Source: Ignavibacterium sp. (GTDB lineage Bacteria > Bacteroidota > Ignavibacteria > Ignavibacteriales > Ignavibacteriaceae). Taken from it: a stretch of 64,000 nt of DNA. Shown here piece by piece: positions 8,964 through 17,381 of the stretch. Where the stretch lies: assembly GCF_025998815.1 (NCBI RefSeq), contig NZ_AP026678.1:2356001-2420000 (forward strand), given 5' to 3'. A model generated the notes under the pieces. The model was not told where the DNA came from and made no database searches. It saw only the letters and a program-made list of their open reading frames with translations. Position 1 is the stretch's first letter. Every line of letters starts with the position of its first letter. Made by a program: the position numbers and the translations under genes.

Positions 8964-9920
8964 TTATGCTACACTTACTTCAGCAACCTGTTCGGCTTTT
9001 TCAAATTTATTCAGATACTCTGCTGCGCTAAGTGCGGCAACAGTTCCTTCACCAACAGCAGTTGTAACCTGACGATACCTTTTTGCAATTGAATCTCCGG
9101 CAGCATAAACACCTTCAATATTGGTAGCCATATTTTTATCAACAACTATTTCTTTATACTGATTTAACTCAAGAATACCTTCAAACATTTCTGTGTTGGG
9201 AACATATCCGATAAATATAAAAACTCCATCAATATCTTTTTCAAAGACTTCACCGTTTCTCTGATTCTGAATTTTTACTTTCCGAAGTTTTTCATCACCG
9301 ATAAATTCAATAATCTTTGATTCCATAATGAAATCAATCTTAGGATTGTTCTTTGCTTCATTTACATAATGCTCAAATGCCTGGAAATGGTCGAACTGAT
9401 GGACTATTGTAACCTTCGACGCATATTTAGTCAGAGATACGGCTTCTTCAAGTGCCGAATTTCCTCCGCCAACAACTATTATTTCCTTATCCTGGAAAAA
9501 ATCACCATCGCAGGTTGCACAATAAGAAATTCCTTTCCCCTTAAATTCATTTTCACCCGGAACGCCAAGTGTTCTTGATCTTCCGCCAGTTGTTATAATA
9601 ACAACATCAGATGTGTATTCATCTTTCCCATTCACAACAAATCTTTTAGGATTTGACTTCAAATCAAATGATGTGATTTTGATATTGCTTTTAATCACCG
9701 CTCCAAACTTTTGTGCCTGAAGTTTCATATTTCTTGCAAGTTCATATCCACTGATACTTTCGATTCCCGGATAGTTTGCTATCTCGTGAGTAAGTACCAT
9801 CTGACCACCAACAGCACCTTCATTCAGAATTAGTGTTTTTACTTTAGCTCTTGAAAGATAAATTCCTGCTGTAAGCCCCGCAGCTCCTGCTCCAATAATT
9901 ATAGCATCATAATGATTCAT
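8964..9920 (-). CDS. trxB: Thioredoxin reductase-like flavoprotein lacking the canonical NADPH-binding motif
   Basis: 318 residues, the normal length. It has the FAD-binding GAGAAGLTAGIY (10-21), the redox-active SYCATCDG (C134, C137), a second nucleotide-binding GGGNSALEEA (151-160), and the late FAD motif GVYAAGDSI. Canonical enzymes carry HRRxxxR after the second Rossmann motif to hold the NADPH phosphate; here the segment reads VHQFDHFQ (H174, Q175, F176, Q180), so both arginines are missing. NADH, ferredoxin-linked or another electron source is likely (inference by analogy with the Thermoplasma and Desulfovibrio reductases). It sits 75 bases downstream of an atypical thioredoxin, which is its probable partner. 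Confidence 0.93.
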   Translation of the reverse strand: MNHYDAIIIGAGAAGLTAGIYLSRAKVKTLILNEGAVGGQMVLTHEIANYPGIESISGYELARNMKLQAQKFGAVIKSNIKITSFDLKSNPKRFVVNGKDEYTSDVVIITTGGRSRTLGVPGENEFKGKGISYCATCDGDFFQDKEIIVVGGGNSALEEAVSLTKYASKVTIVHQFDHFQAFEHYVNEAKNNPKIDFIMESKIIEFIGDEKLRKVKIQNQRNGEVFEKDIDGVFIFIGYVPNTEMFEGILELNQYKEIVVDKNMATNIEGVYAAGDSIAKRYRQVTTAVGEGTVAALSAAEYLNKFEKAEQVAEVSVA

Positions 9921-9995
9921 AATTTTTCTCCCGAATAAGAATATTAAGAAAAGTCATCCTCAATAATTTTTAAGGATGACTTAATCATTCGAAAA

Positions 9996-10364
9996 TTACT
10001 TTGTTGCTGTTTCCTTAACTTCCTGACTAAAATATTGATCAAGAATAGAAGTAATCTGATCCCTTGATTGAATGCTGCTTGTTGCTTTAACAACTTTTCC
10101 GTTTTTGTAATAAACAACAAACGGAAGTCCGGCAAAATTTCTGCATTCTGGTAAGTCTCTTATAACTCTTGCATCCGGAATATCAAACTCCATATCAGCA
10201 AACTTTACATGTGGATATTCGTTTTCGAGTTCTTCCATTACTTCATAAACAGGAATACACATTGGTCCCATTCTTCCGCAGCATACCATAACATTTTCAT
10301 TTTCCTGTAAAAGTTTTGCGTGTTCCTGCTCTGATAAAATGTGTGTGAGATTTGTTCTTAACAT
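9996..10364 (-). CDS. Thioredoxin-fold protein with atypical CCGRMGPMC site
   Basis: 122 residues with a thioredoxin-like order: an N-terminal helix, a strand NVMVCCG, the active-site segment C28-C29-GRMGPM-C36, and the conserved cis-proline loop FAGLPFVVYYKNGKVV (P81) near the C-terminal half. The usual WCGPC is replaced by a Cys pair six residues away from the next Cys, and a third site C74 is in ECRNF. The SD GGAG is found before the ATG. It is the first gene of the minus-strand run with trxB, so it probably receives electrons from that reductase. Whether it is a general disulfide reductase or a specialised carrier cannot be told. Confidence 0.82.
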   Translation of the reverse strand: MLRTNLTHILSEQEHAKLLQENENVMVCCGRMGPMCIPVYEVMEELENEYPHVKFADMEFDIPDARVIRDLPECRNFAGLPFVVYYKNGKVVKATSSIQSRDQITSILDQYFSQEVKETATK

Positions 10365-10519
10365 TTTCTGCTCCTTGAAATTATTAAATGATTATTTTTT
10401 TTGTTGAGTGTGATGATTTGTTAAATCAAAAGGTTCAGAATGTGTGTTTGAAACTTTCTTTTAACTCTTTCATCAAACGCTTGCAAAAAATTTTTTTGTA
10501 AATGAAGGAAGAATTATTT

Positions 10520-10774
10520 ATGCAAACAGCTACTCAACCAAAAGTTGTAATATTCACAACACCAACCTGCAGCTTTTGTAATGCTGCGAAAAGATATTTT
10601 CGTGAAAAGAATATCAGGTTTACAGAAGTTGATGTATCCCGCGATCAGAAAGCAGCTCAGGATATGGTAAGGAGAACCGGACAAATGGGAGTTCCTGTGA
10701 TACTAATTAACAATCGTCCGATAGTTGGTTTTGACAGACCGAAAATAAACGCAATGTTAAACATTAAGAATTAA
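10520..10774 (+). CDS. Glutaredoxin-like protein
   Basis: 84 residues from the ATG at 10520. An ATG at 10502 is also in frame, but AAGGAAGA at 10505-10512 is well placed as the ribosome site for the later start. The protein has the glutaredoxin/NrdH order: FTTPTCSFCNAAKRYF with the redox pair CSFC, then the TGQMGVPVILINNRPIVGFD segment holding the cis-proline and the GxD glutathione-side motif. It reduces disulfides in the cytoplasm. It is divergent from the thioredoxin gene, and groES follows 12 bases after its stop, so the two are co-transcribed. Confidence 0.9.
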   Translation: MQTATQPKVVIFTTPTCSFCNAAKRYFREKNIRFTEVDVSRDQKAAQDMVRRTGQMGVPVILINNRPIVGFDRPKINAMLNIKN

Positions 10775-10786
10775 GGAGAAATAAAA

Positions 10787-11059
10787 ATGAAAATAAAACC
10801 ACTTGATGATCGTTTACTTGTTGAACCAATTGAAGAAGAAGAAAGAACTTCTTCAGGTTTATACATTCCGGATACTGCAAAAGAAAAACCAAGAATGGGA
10901 AAAGTTATTGCAGTTGGAACTGATGAAGATTTAAGAGAAAAAATTTCCGAAGGCGACAAAGTTTTATTTGCAAAATATGGCGGAGAAGAAGTTGAAATGA
11001 ACAACATTGTTTATAAAATTCTTCAGCGCTCAGATGTTCTTGCTGTTGTAGAAGATTAA
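10787..11059 (+). CDS. groES: GroES-type co-chaperonin, not beside groEL
   Basis: 90 residues covering the whole Cpn10 fold: KIKPLDDRLLVEP at the start, the mobile-loop region TSSGLYIPDTAKEKP, GKVIAVG, and the C-terminal VLFAKYGGEEVEMNNIVYKIL. The loop carries SSGLYIP, where GroES usually has TAGGIVLP, so GroEL contact is likely kept. AAGGAG precedes the start. No groEL follows: the next gene is convergent. It is co-transcribed with the glutaredoxin, so this may be a second or relocated groES with a redox-linked expression pattern (inference). Confidence 0.93.
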   Translation: MKIKPLDDRLLVEPIEEEERTSSGLYIPDTAKEKPRMGKVIAVGTDEDLREKISEGDKVLFAKYGGEEVEMNNIVYKILQRSDVLAVVED

Positions 11060-11065
11060 AAAATT

Positions 11066-11093
11066 GTAGCCGCAGGCTTCAGCTTGCGGCTAC
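11066..11093. repeat. GTAGCCGCA-ended palindromic repeat, copy 1
   Basis: A perfect 9-bp stem (11066-11074 with 11085-11093) closes a 10-base loop in the 42-bp gap between convergent groES and the arsC-like gene. Its first 18 bases are identical to the start of the copy at 29154-29214. It may serve as a two-way terminator. Confidence 0.75.
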
Positions 11094-11101
11094 CGTAAAA
11101 T

Positions 11102-11455
11102 TTATTTAAATAATTCTTTTATCTTTTCAGGTGGACGAGCAAGAATTGCTTTATTACCAACCTCAACAATTGGTCTTTGAACAAGATCAGGATTTTCAAT
11201 CATCAAACTCAGTATTTCATCTTCAGATAATTTTTCAATTTTAGCTTTTAGCTTTCTGTATGCATCATCATTTTTTCTCAGTAGTTCTGATGGTTTCATA
11301 TTCATTTTTTTCAGAATCTCATAAAGTTTCTTTTTCGAAAATGGTTCGATGTAATAGTTAACTTTTTCAAAATCAATTCCGGCTTCGGTTAATGCTTTTG
11401 ATACTTTTCTACAAGTGGTACAGGTTGGCTTTTCATAAATGGTTATTTTTTGCAT
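11102..11455 (-). CDS. ArsC/Spx-family reductase-like protein
   Basis: 117 residues, typical for the family. It begins with the thioredoxin-like strand ITIYEKPTCTTCRKV, with C12 and C15 as a CxxC pair, and ends with the ArsC signature NPDLVQRPIVEVGNKAILARP, where R94 matches the arginine that helps bind oxyanion or thiolate. Both glutaredoxin-linked arsenate reductases and Spx-like regulators share this fold. No arsenite exporter or arsR gene is near, so arsenate reduction is only one possibility. It is transcribed alone, divergent from the carboxypeptidase gene. Confidence 0.87.
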   Translation of the reverse strand: MQKITIYEKPTCTTCRKVSKALTEAGIDFEKVNYYIEPFSKKKLYEILKKMNMKPSELLRKNDDAYRKLKAKIEKLSEDEILSLMIENPDLVQRPIVEVGNKAILARPPEKIKELFK

Positions 11456-11603
11456 AAAAATACTCCTTCTTTTGGTCTGAATTTTACAGAAACAAAATGT
11501 TGCTCATAAAATTTGTAGTGTAATTATACTTATTATTTAATTAATTTTCAGTTAAGTTTAGTTAATAAATTTTTCAACAATCAATTTCTCACAGGGAGAG
11601 GTT

Positions 11604-14285
11604 ATGTTTCGTTTATTTACTATCACCTTACTTCTTTTGGCCGCACTAACAATATCAGCACAAAATTATAAAGAAGTAAAAATCTATCTTGATTCTAAAG
11701 AACAAATTTCAACGCTTTATAACATGGGTTTGGAGTTTGATCATTTCAAATGGGGCAAGGACAACTCAATTACTACATTTATCAGCGACCGCGAATTCGA
11801 AATTCTTCAAAACTCATCTTTCAGATATGATGTATTAATTGATGATTGGAATACTTACTATGCAAATCTTCCAAAATTGTCCGAATCAGAAAAGCAATTC
11901 TTCAGACAAATGAGTAAAGAAAACTATAATGTTGAAGGTTTTGGTTACGGTTCGATGGGTGGGTTCTTTACTCTGGATGAAATCAATGCAAGACTTGATT
12001 CGATGTACGCACTTTATCCTAATATCATCACACAAAAATTTCAGATAGGAACTACATTACAGGGCAGACCAATTTATGCAGTTAAAATTTCTGATAATCC
12101 AAATGTGAATGAAGACGAACCACAAGTTCAGTTCAATGCTTTGATTCACGCCCGCGAACCGCAGGGAATGATGACAGTTATGTATTATATGTACTACCTT
12201 CTTGAAAATTATGGAACTGACCCGGAAGTAACTTATCTGGTTAACAACAGAGAGATTTATTTTATTCCCTGCATCAATCCTGATGGATATGAATATAACC
12301 GACAGACAAATCCATCCGGTGGTGGAATGTGGAGAAAGAACAGAAGACAAAATGGTGATGGAAGTTACGGAGTAGATTTAAATCGTAATTTCGGTTATAT
12401 GTGGGGAATAAATAACAGCGGGTCCAGTGGTACTCCTTCAAGTGAAACTTACAGAGGAACAGCACCTTTCAGTGAACCGGAAACTCAGGCAATAAGGGAT
12501 TTTACAAATTCAAAAACTTTTAAGACTACTCTTAACTATCATACATATTCAAATTTATTGCTTTATCCGTGGGGATATGTTAACACACCTACACCTGATA
12601 ATGATATCTTTGTTGAATACTCAACTGATATGGTTGCCTATAATGGATATGAAAACGGTCAGCCACCTGTGATATTGTATGATGTAAATGGTTCTTCCGA
12701 TGATTGGATGTATGGCGAGCAAACAACCAAACCTAAAATTTTTGCTATGACACCCGAAGTTGGATCAACTGGATTCTGGCCTTCTCAGGGAGAAATTTTC
12801 CCGCTTGCAATAGAAAACTTAAAACCAAACTTATACATAACCTGGGTTGCGGGTTCTTATGTTAGTGTTGTCAATCCGAGTTTTTCACAACAGTATTTCA
12901 ATCCCGGGGATAATGTTCAGTTGTTAATTCCTTCAGTAAGAAACAAGGGTCTTTCGAATGCACAGAATGTTACTCTTACATTAACATCGGACAATCCGGA
13001 AATAACAATAACAAACGGAACAATCAATGTTGGGAATGTTGCTGCAAGGTCTTCTATAAACTTAAATCAGAATTTCACATTCACGATTGGAAATATTCCT
13101 GCTGATGTAAATGTAAAAATGATGATTACAACATTAACCGACGGAACCCCGATGAAGGTTGACACATTAAAATTCATCGTTGGAACTCCTGTTTTACTTT
13201 TAGCTGATACAACAAACAATATTAATACTCTCTGGACACTTACAAGAACACCGACATCAGCACCGCTTTGGGGAGTTACAACTGCATCATTTCATTCAGC
13301 TCCGAATTCATATACTGACAGTCCATCTGGTCAATATATCAATAGCTCAAACACTGCGATGACTTTAACAGATGCCCTCAATTTAAGTTCATATTCAAAT
13401 CCGAAATTAAGTTTCTGGACTAAGTGGGATATTGAAAATAGTTGGGATTGCGGACAAGTTAAATTTTCAACCAACAATGGCGTAAGCTGGATTCCTTTGC
13501 AAGGACTTTACACAAATGCTGCTTCTGGTCAGGGAGCGCAAACACCTGCCGGTGAACCGGTTTATGATGCCACACAAACAACCTGGGTACAGGAAGAAAT
13601 GAGTTTATCCGGATTAACTTCTACGCAAAACAAACTTCGATTTGAATTAAGAACCGATGGTTCCGTTACCAAAGACGGCTGGTATATTGATGATATCGGA
13701 ATTTACATTTATGCAGTTGTTCCTGTTGAGTTATCATCATTCACAGCAACAACATTAGAAAATTCAGTTGAGTTACAATGGATTACCTCAAGTGAAACCA
13801 ATAATTCCGGATTTGAAATTCAAAGAAAAGTTTTAGGTGAAAATTCTGAATGGACAAAAATCGGATTTGTTAAAGGAAGTGGCACCTCAACTGAAACTAA
13901 TGCTTATTCATTCGTTGACAAAAATCCGTTCAAAGGAATTAATCTTTACAGATTAAAACAAATCGATTACGATGGAAGCTACAAAATATTTAATTCTGTC
14001 GCTGTGAATTTCAGTGTGCCAGTCAAGTTTGCTCTTGAACAGAATTATCCCAATCCGTTTAATCCCACAACAAGCATTCAGTATTCAATTGGCAGTAAGC
14101 AGTTTGTATCAATTAAAGTGTTTAATGTTTTGGGAAATGAAGTTGCAACTCTTGTAAACGAAAATAAAGAAGCAGGAAGTTATAAGGTTGAATTTAATGC
14201 ATCTGATTTACCAAGCGGAATTTATTACTATAAACTTTCTGCAGGCAATTATTCAGATGTTAAGAAGATGATGCTAATAAAATAG
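11604..14285 (+). CDS. Secreted M14 zinc carboxypeptidase with type IX secretion sorting domain
   Basis: 893 residues. Signal peptide (1-19), a propeptide-like region, then the M14 catalytic domain (about 115-420) with zinc ligands H182 and E185 (IHAREPQG) and H313 (NYHTYSN), the substrate-binding GVDLNRNFGYMW, and the catalytic E385 (MTPEVGSTG). A CARDB-like beta domain (about 425-525) and an immunoglobulin-like or MAM-like jelly-roll (about 535-705) follow. The C-terminus (about 812-893) is a T9SS type A sorting domain beginning NYPNPFNPTTSI and ending in KKMMLIK. The enzyme is exported by Sec, moved across the outer membrane by the type IX system, and trims peptides outside the cell. SD AGGGAGAGG precedes the start. 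Confidence 0.96.
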   Translation: MFRLFTITLLLLAALTISAQNYKEVKIYLDSKEQISTLYNMGLEFDHFKWGKDNSITTFISDREFEILQNSSFRYDVLIDDWNTYYANLPKLSESEKQFFRQMSKENYNVEGFGYGSMGGFFTLDEINARLDSMYALYPNIITQKFQIGTTLQGRPIYAVKISDNPNVNEDEPQVQFNALIHAREPQGMMTVMYYMYYLLENYGTDPEVTYLVNNREIYFIPCINPDGYEYNRQTNPSGGGMWRKNRRQNGDGSYGVDLNRNFGYMWGINNSGSSGTPSSETYRGTAPFSEPETQAIRDFTNSKTFKTTLNYHTYSNLLLYPWGYVNTPTPDNDIFVEYSTDMVAYNGYENGQPPVILYDVNGSSDDWMYGEQTTKPKIFAMTPEVGSTGFWPSQGEIFPLAIENLKPNLYITWVAGSYVSVVNPSFSQQYFNPGDNVQLLIPSVRNKGLSNAQNVTLTLTSDNPEITITNGTINVGNVAARSSINLNQNFTFTIGNIPADVNVKMMITTLTDGTPMKVDTLKFIVGTPVLLLADTTNNINTLWTLTRTPTSAPLWGVTTASFHSAPNSYTDSPSGQYINSSNTAMTLTDALNLSSYSNPKLSFWTKWDIENSWDCGQVKFSTNNGVSWIPLQGLYTNAASGQGAQTPAGEPVYDATQTTWVQEEMSLSGLTSTQNKLRFELRTDGSVTKDGWYIDDIGIYIYAVVPVELSSFTATTLENSVELQWITSSETNNSGFEIQRKVLGENSEWTKIGFVKGSGTSTETNAYSFVDKNPFKGINLYRLKQIDYDGSYKIFNSVAVNFSVPVKFALEQNYPNPFNPTTSIQYSIGSKQFVSIKVFNVLGNEVATLVNENKEAGSYKVEFNASDLPSGIYYYKLSAGNYSDVKKMMLIK

Positions 14286-14341
14286 TTGTAGTGGTTTGTA
14301 GATTTAATTAAAAACATCTGATTACGAAAAAAGATTTATTT

Positions 14342-14387
14342 AAACCTTCAGGGTTTTGCTTATAATCTGAAAACTCTGAAGGTTTTT
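14342..14387 (+). terminator. Rho-independent terminator of the carboxypeptidase gene
   Basis: AAACCTTCAG (14342-14351) pairs with CTGAAGGTTT (14376-14385), and the stem extends inward through G-C, G-U and four A-U pairs. The hairpin ends in a T-run. It lies 57 bases after the stop codon. Confidence 0.8.
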
Positions 14388-14465
14388 CATTTATTTCCTT
14401 TTAACATATACTCAATTCCCTTCAATTAAATTATATTTCATACTACAAAAAATGCTGGTGATAAA

Positions 14466-15809
14466 GTGAAAAGAAATTTCCCCATCAAATTAGTCTTATT
14501 AATAATTACTGTTTCATTACTTGTAATAAACTGCAGTGAAAAAAAAGAACCAATAACCAAAAGCGATTTGGAAATTAAAATGAATAAAATTGCAGAAGAG
14601 TATGTTAAGCTTGCTCTTAACATCGGAAAATATGACGGCGATTTTATTGATGCTTATTACGGACCCGAAAACTGTAGACCACAAGCTGATTCGGCTGAAT
14701 TTAATCAAACCATTTATGAACAACTGAACTCAAAAGCTAATTCACTGCTCGATGAGTTGGAATCTCTAAGTGTTTATAATGCAACCGAATTGGAAAAATT
14801 AAGATATCGTTATCTCTATAAACAACTTCTTGCATGCAAAACAAAAATCTTTATGCTCAATGGCGTTACTCTCTCATTTGATGAAGAAGCAAAAGCACTT
14901 TACGATGCAGAAGTTCCAATCCACAATGAAGACTTTTTCAGAGAATCAATTACAGAACTCGATAAACTGCTTCCGGGGAAAGGGACTATTTCTGAAAGAC
15001 TTCAGAAATTCAAAGAACGATTTAAAATTCCTGAGGAAAGATTAAAATCCGTATTTGATGCTGCAATTAATGAGTGCAGAAAAAGAACATTAAAAAATAT
15101 TCAGCTTCCACCGACGGAAAGTTTCACCGTTGAATATGTTAAAAACAAACCTTGGGGAGCTTATAACTGGTACAAAGGAAATTTCTATAGTGTTATTCAG
15201 GTTAATACAGATTTACCAATTTATATTGACCGGGCAATTGATCTTGCTGCTCACGAAGGTTATCCGGGTCATCATGTTTATAATGCTTTACTTGAGTGGA
15301 ACTTATATCGAAAAAAAGAATGGCTTGAGTTTTCTGTTTATGTTTTATTCTCACCACAATCACTTATTGCTGAAGGAACTGCAAACTACGGAATTGAAGT
15401 AGCTTTTCCCGGAAATGAAAGAATAAAATTCGAAAAAGAAGTTCTTTTCCCTTTAGCCGGATTAGACTCAAGCGAAGCAGAACTTTATAATAAAGTTTTA
15501 GAACAGTTAGATAATCTTTCATATGCTGGTAACGAAGCTGCAAGAAATTTTCTTGACGGAAAATGGAATGAACAGCAGACAATTGAATGGTTGATGAAGT
15601 ACAACCTTCGCTCTAAAGAAAGCGCAGCAAAGTATCTTGATTTTATAAAACAATATCGTTCTTATGTAATTAATTATAATGTGGGACTGGATATCGTAAA
15701 AAAATATATTGAAAGAAACGGAGGAACATCAGATAATTCTTCAAGAAGATGGGAACTGTTTAAAAATTTATTATCTACACCACAAACTCCGGGTGGACTG
15801 AGGCAATAA
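14466..15809 (+). CDS. DUF885-like lipoprotein metallopeptidase
   Basis: 447 residues from a GTG start; no in-frame ATG lies upstream. A lipobox LLVINC places the lipidated Cys at about residue 23. The centre holds HEGYPGHH (H263, E264, H269, H270), the zinc-binding signature of DUF885 proteins, and a downstream EGTANYG supplies the likely third ligand. Most of the chain is helical. The family contains zinc peptidases of unclear substrate, and this member is shorter than the usual 550-600 residues. Anchoring in the outer or inner membrane facing the periplasm is inferred. It is followed after 4 bases by the permease gene, so the two are co-transcribed. Confidence 0.85.
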   Translation: MKRNFPIKLVLLIITVSLLVINCSEKKEPITKSDLEIKMNKIAEEYVKLALNIGKYDGDFIDAYYGPENCRPQADSAEFNQTIYEQLNSKANSLLDELESLSVYNATELEKLRYRYLYKQLLACKTKIFMLNGVTLSFDEEAKALYDAEVPIHNEDFFRESITELDKLLPGKGTISERLQKFKERFKIPEERLKSVFDAAINECRKRTLKNIQLPPTESFTVEYVKNKPWGAYNWYKGNFYSVIQVNTDLPIYIDRAIDLAAHEGYPGHHVYNALLEWNLYRKKEWLEFSVYVLFSPQSLIAEGTANYGIEVAFPGNERIKFEKEVLFPLAGLDSSEAELYNKVLEQLDNLSYAGNEAARNFLDGKWNEQQTIEWLMKYNLRSKESAAKYLDFIKQYRSYVINYNVGLDIVKKYIERNGGTSDNSSRRWELFKNLLSTPQTPGGLRQ

Positions 15810-15813
15810 AACT

Positions 15814-16968
15814 ATGGCACACAAAATTTATTCCGATAATACTACCAAATTTTTTATAACTGTAATTGGACTGATTACCATTGGAATCGTGCTTAAAGAA
15901 TTAAGCCACATTTTTATTCCATTGGTAATTGCAATTTTCCTTTTCTTTGTTTTTGCACCTTTAAATAATTTTCTGATGAATAAAAGAGTTCCGGGATTTA
16001 TTATTACCATTCTTGATTTGGTTATAACAGGAATTATTCTTTACGGCGCGGGAAGAGTTGTGGTTGACTCGCTACTTCAGTTTGCAGATGGTTTGCCTGC
16101 TTACGGAAATAAACTAAATAACATTGTGCAAGATTTTGCAAAAGAATTAAATATCCGCGATCCGTTTTTCATAAAGTTTGATCTTGAAAGAATAATTCAG
16201 CAACTTGATTATAAAGGATTGGCTGGTGGGATTTTCAGCTCAACGATTAATCTTGTCGGAAGCGTTTTGTTTGTGCTGTTCTTTTTTGTTTTTGTGTTGT
16301 CCGGTGAAAAGACTGTGTATGAAGCAATAAAGAACTATTATGTTTACAGAAAAGTAAAACCACAGGTTAAGAAAATTAAAAGATCACTTAAAGTCTCTGT
16401 TGATGATAAAACTAGAGACACTGAGTTGGATTTACTGAACGAAAAACTTCAAAGAGAAAAACAACTTGCCGAAACTTTTAACACAATTACAAACCAGATA
16501 CAACGATATATTATTGCAAAGTTTGGAATAAATCTGCTTGCAGGCATTGTAACCTCAGTTGCGCTTTCAATTGCCGGACTTGATTTTCCTGTTGTGTGGG
16601 GGTTGTTTGTATTTCTTTTCAATTTTATTCCGACTATTGGTTCTGCTGCAGCACTTGTACTTCCCGTGCTGTTTGCATTAGTTCAGTTTGATTCGACAAG
16701 CTCTGCTATACTTATTGCAATTGTAATGGCTGTAATTCAAACGTTGGCTTTTAACTTGGCTGAGCCAATGATTATCGGCAGAAGATTAAACCTTAATCCT
16801 TTGCTGATATTACTTTCAGTATTGATTTGGGGATACATTTGGGGAATCATCGGAATGCTGATCTCAGTGCCGATAACTGCAATTATCAAAATCATTCTAT
16901 CCAATTCAAAATCACGCTATCTCAGATTTCTTTCAAATCTTATGAGCCAATCACAAACTTATCTCTAA
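15814..16968 (+). CDS. AI-2E family transporter (PerM/TqsA-like)
   Basis: 384 residues with about eight membrane helices: two close together at the N-terminus (about 12-65), one at about 65-85, one at about 145-165, then a charged cytoplasmic loop (about 170-220, K/R/E-rich) and four C-terminal helices with the family motif LNPLLILLSVLIWGYIWGIIGMLI-type sequence. Family members export small molecules or sodium/protons; autoinducer transport is shown for only a few. The charged loop between helices is longer than usual. Co-transcribed with the lipoprotein peptidase. Confidence 0.88.
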   Translation: MAHKIYSDNTTKFFITVIGLITIGIVLKELSHIFIPLVIAIFLFFVFAPLNNFLMNKRVPGFIITILDLVITGIILYGAGRVVVDSLLQFADGLPAYGNKLNNIVQDFAKELNIRDPFFIKFDLERIIQQLDYKGLAGGIFSSTINLVGSVLFVLFFFVFVLSGEKTVYEAIKNYYVYRKVKPQVKKIKRSLKVSVDDKTRDTELDLLNEKLQREKQLAETFNTITNQIQRYIIAKFGINLLAGIVTSVALSIAGLDFPVVWGLFVFLFNFIPTIGSAAALVLPVLFALVQFDSTSSAILIAIVMAVIQTLAFNLAEPMIIGRRLNLNPLLILLSVLIWGYIWGIIGMLISVPITAIIKIILSNSKSRYLRFLSNLMSQSQTYL

Positions 16969-17381
16969 GATTTATTGCTGAAAACTTTATAACACAAAAA
17001 TGTTGGACTGAAAACACAGCAAAGAGAGATTGGGTGAATGGTTGAATGTCCGTCTTCAGTTGATGAAATTGAATAGTTTATATATAACCTTTCAATCAAT
17101 GAATTAGTTTTAGTTGCCATCAGACAAATAAAAATTTCCTGAAAAAATTTTTGAATTCGTTCTTAAAACTTTTTAAGTTCGAATGGAAACAGAAAGAAAA
17201 TTTTGCACGGAACTGAAAAAAATATTTTATCACTCGAATGAAATCCTGAAGAGCAATAAAGAAATTTAACATTTCAAAGTGAATAAGAATTTTAATACTA
17301 CTTTATAAATATTTGGTGGTCATTCAAAAAGCTGATATTTATTTGTTAGTTATTTAATAATTATATTGCTAAGCGGTGAAT
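16969..17381. other. AT-rich intergenic gap before the accessory patch
   Basis: About 410 bases with no credible coding frame. A short GGGTGAATGGTTGAATG (about 17032-17048) belongs to the CATTCA repeat family seen at 26579, 29268 and 45215. A small AT-rich palindrome with CTTAAAA/TTTTAAG arms sits near 17163-17178. Promoter elements for the nuclease-like gene cannot be chosen with confidence. Confidence 0.6.

Noticed and set aside
11102-11455. Arsenic resistance operon
   Set aside because: No arsR, arsB/acr3 or arsA is adjacent, and ArsC/Spx-like proteins have other roles.
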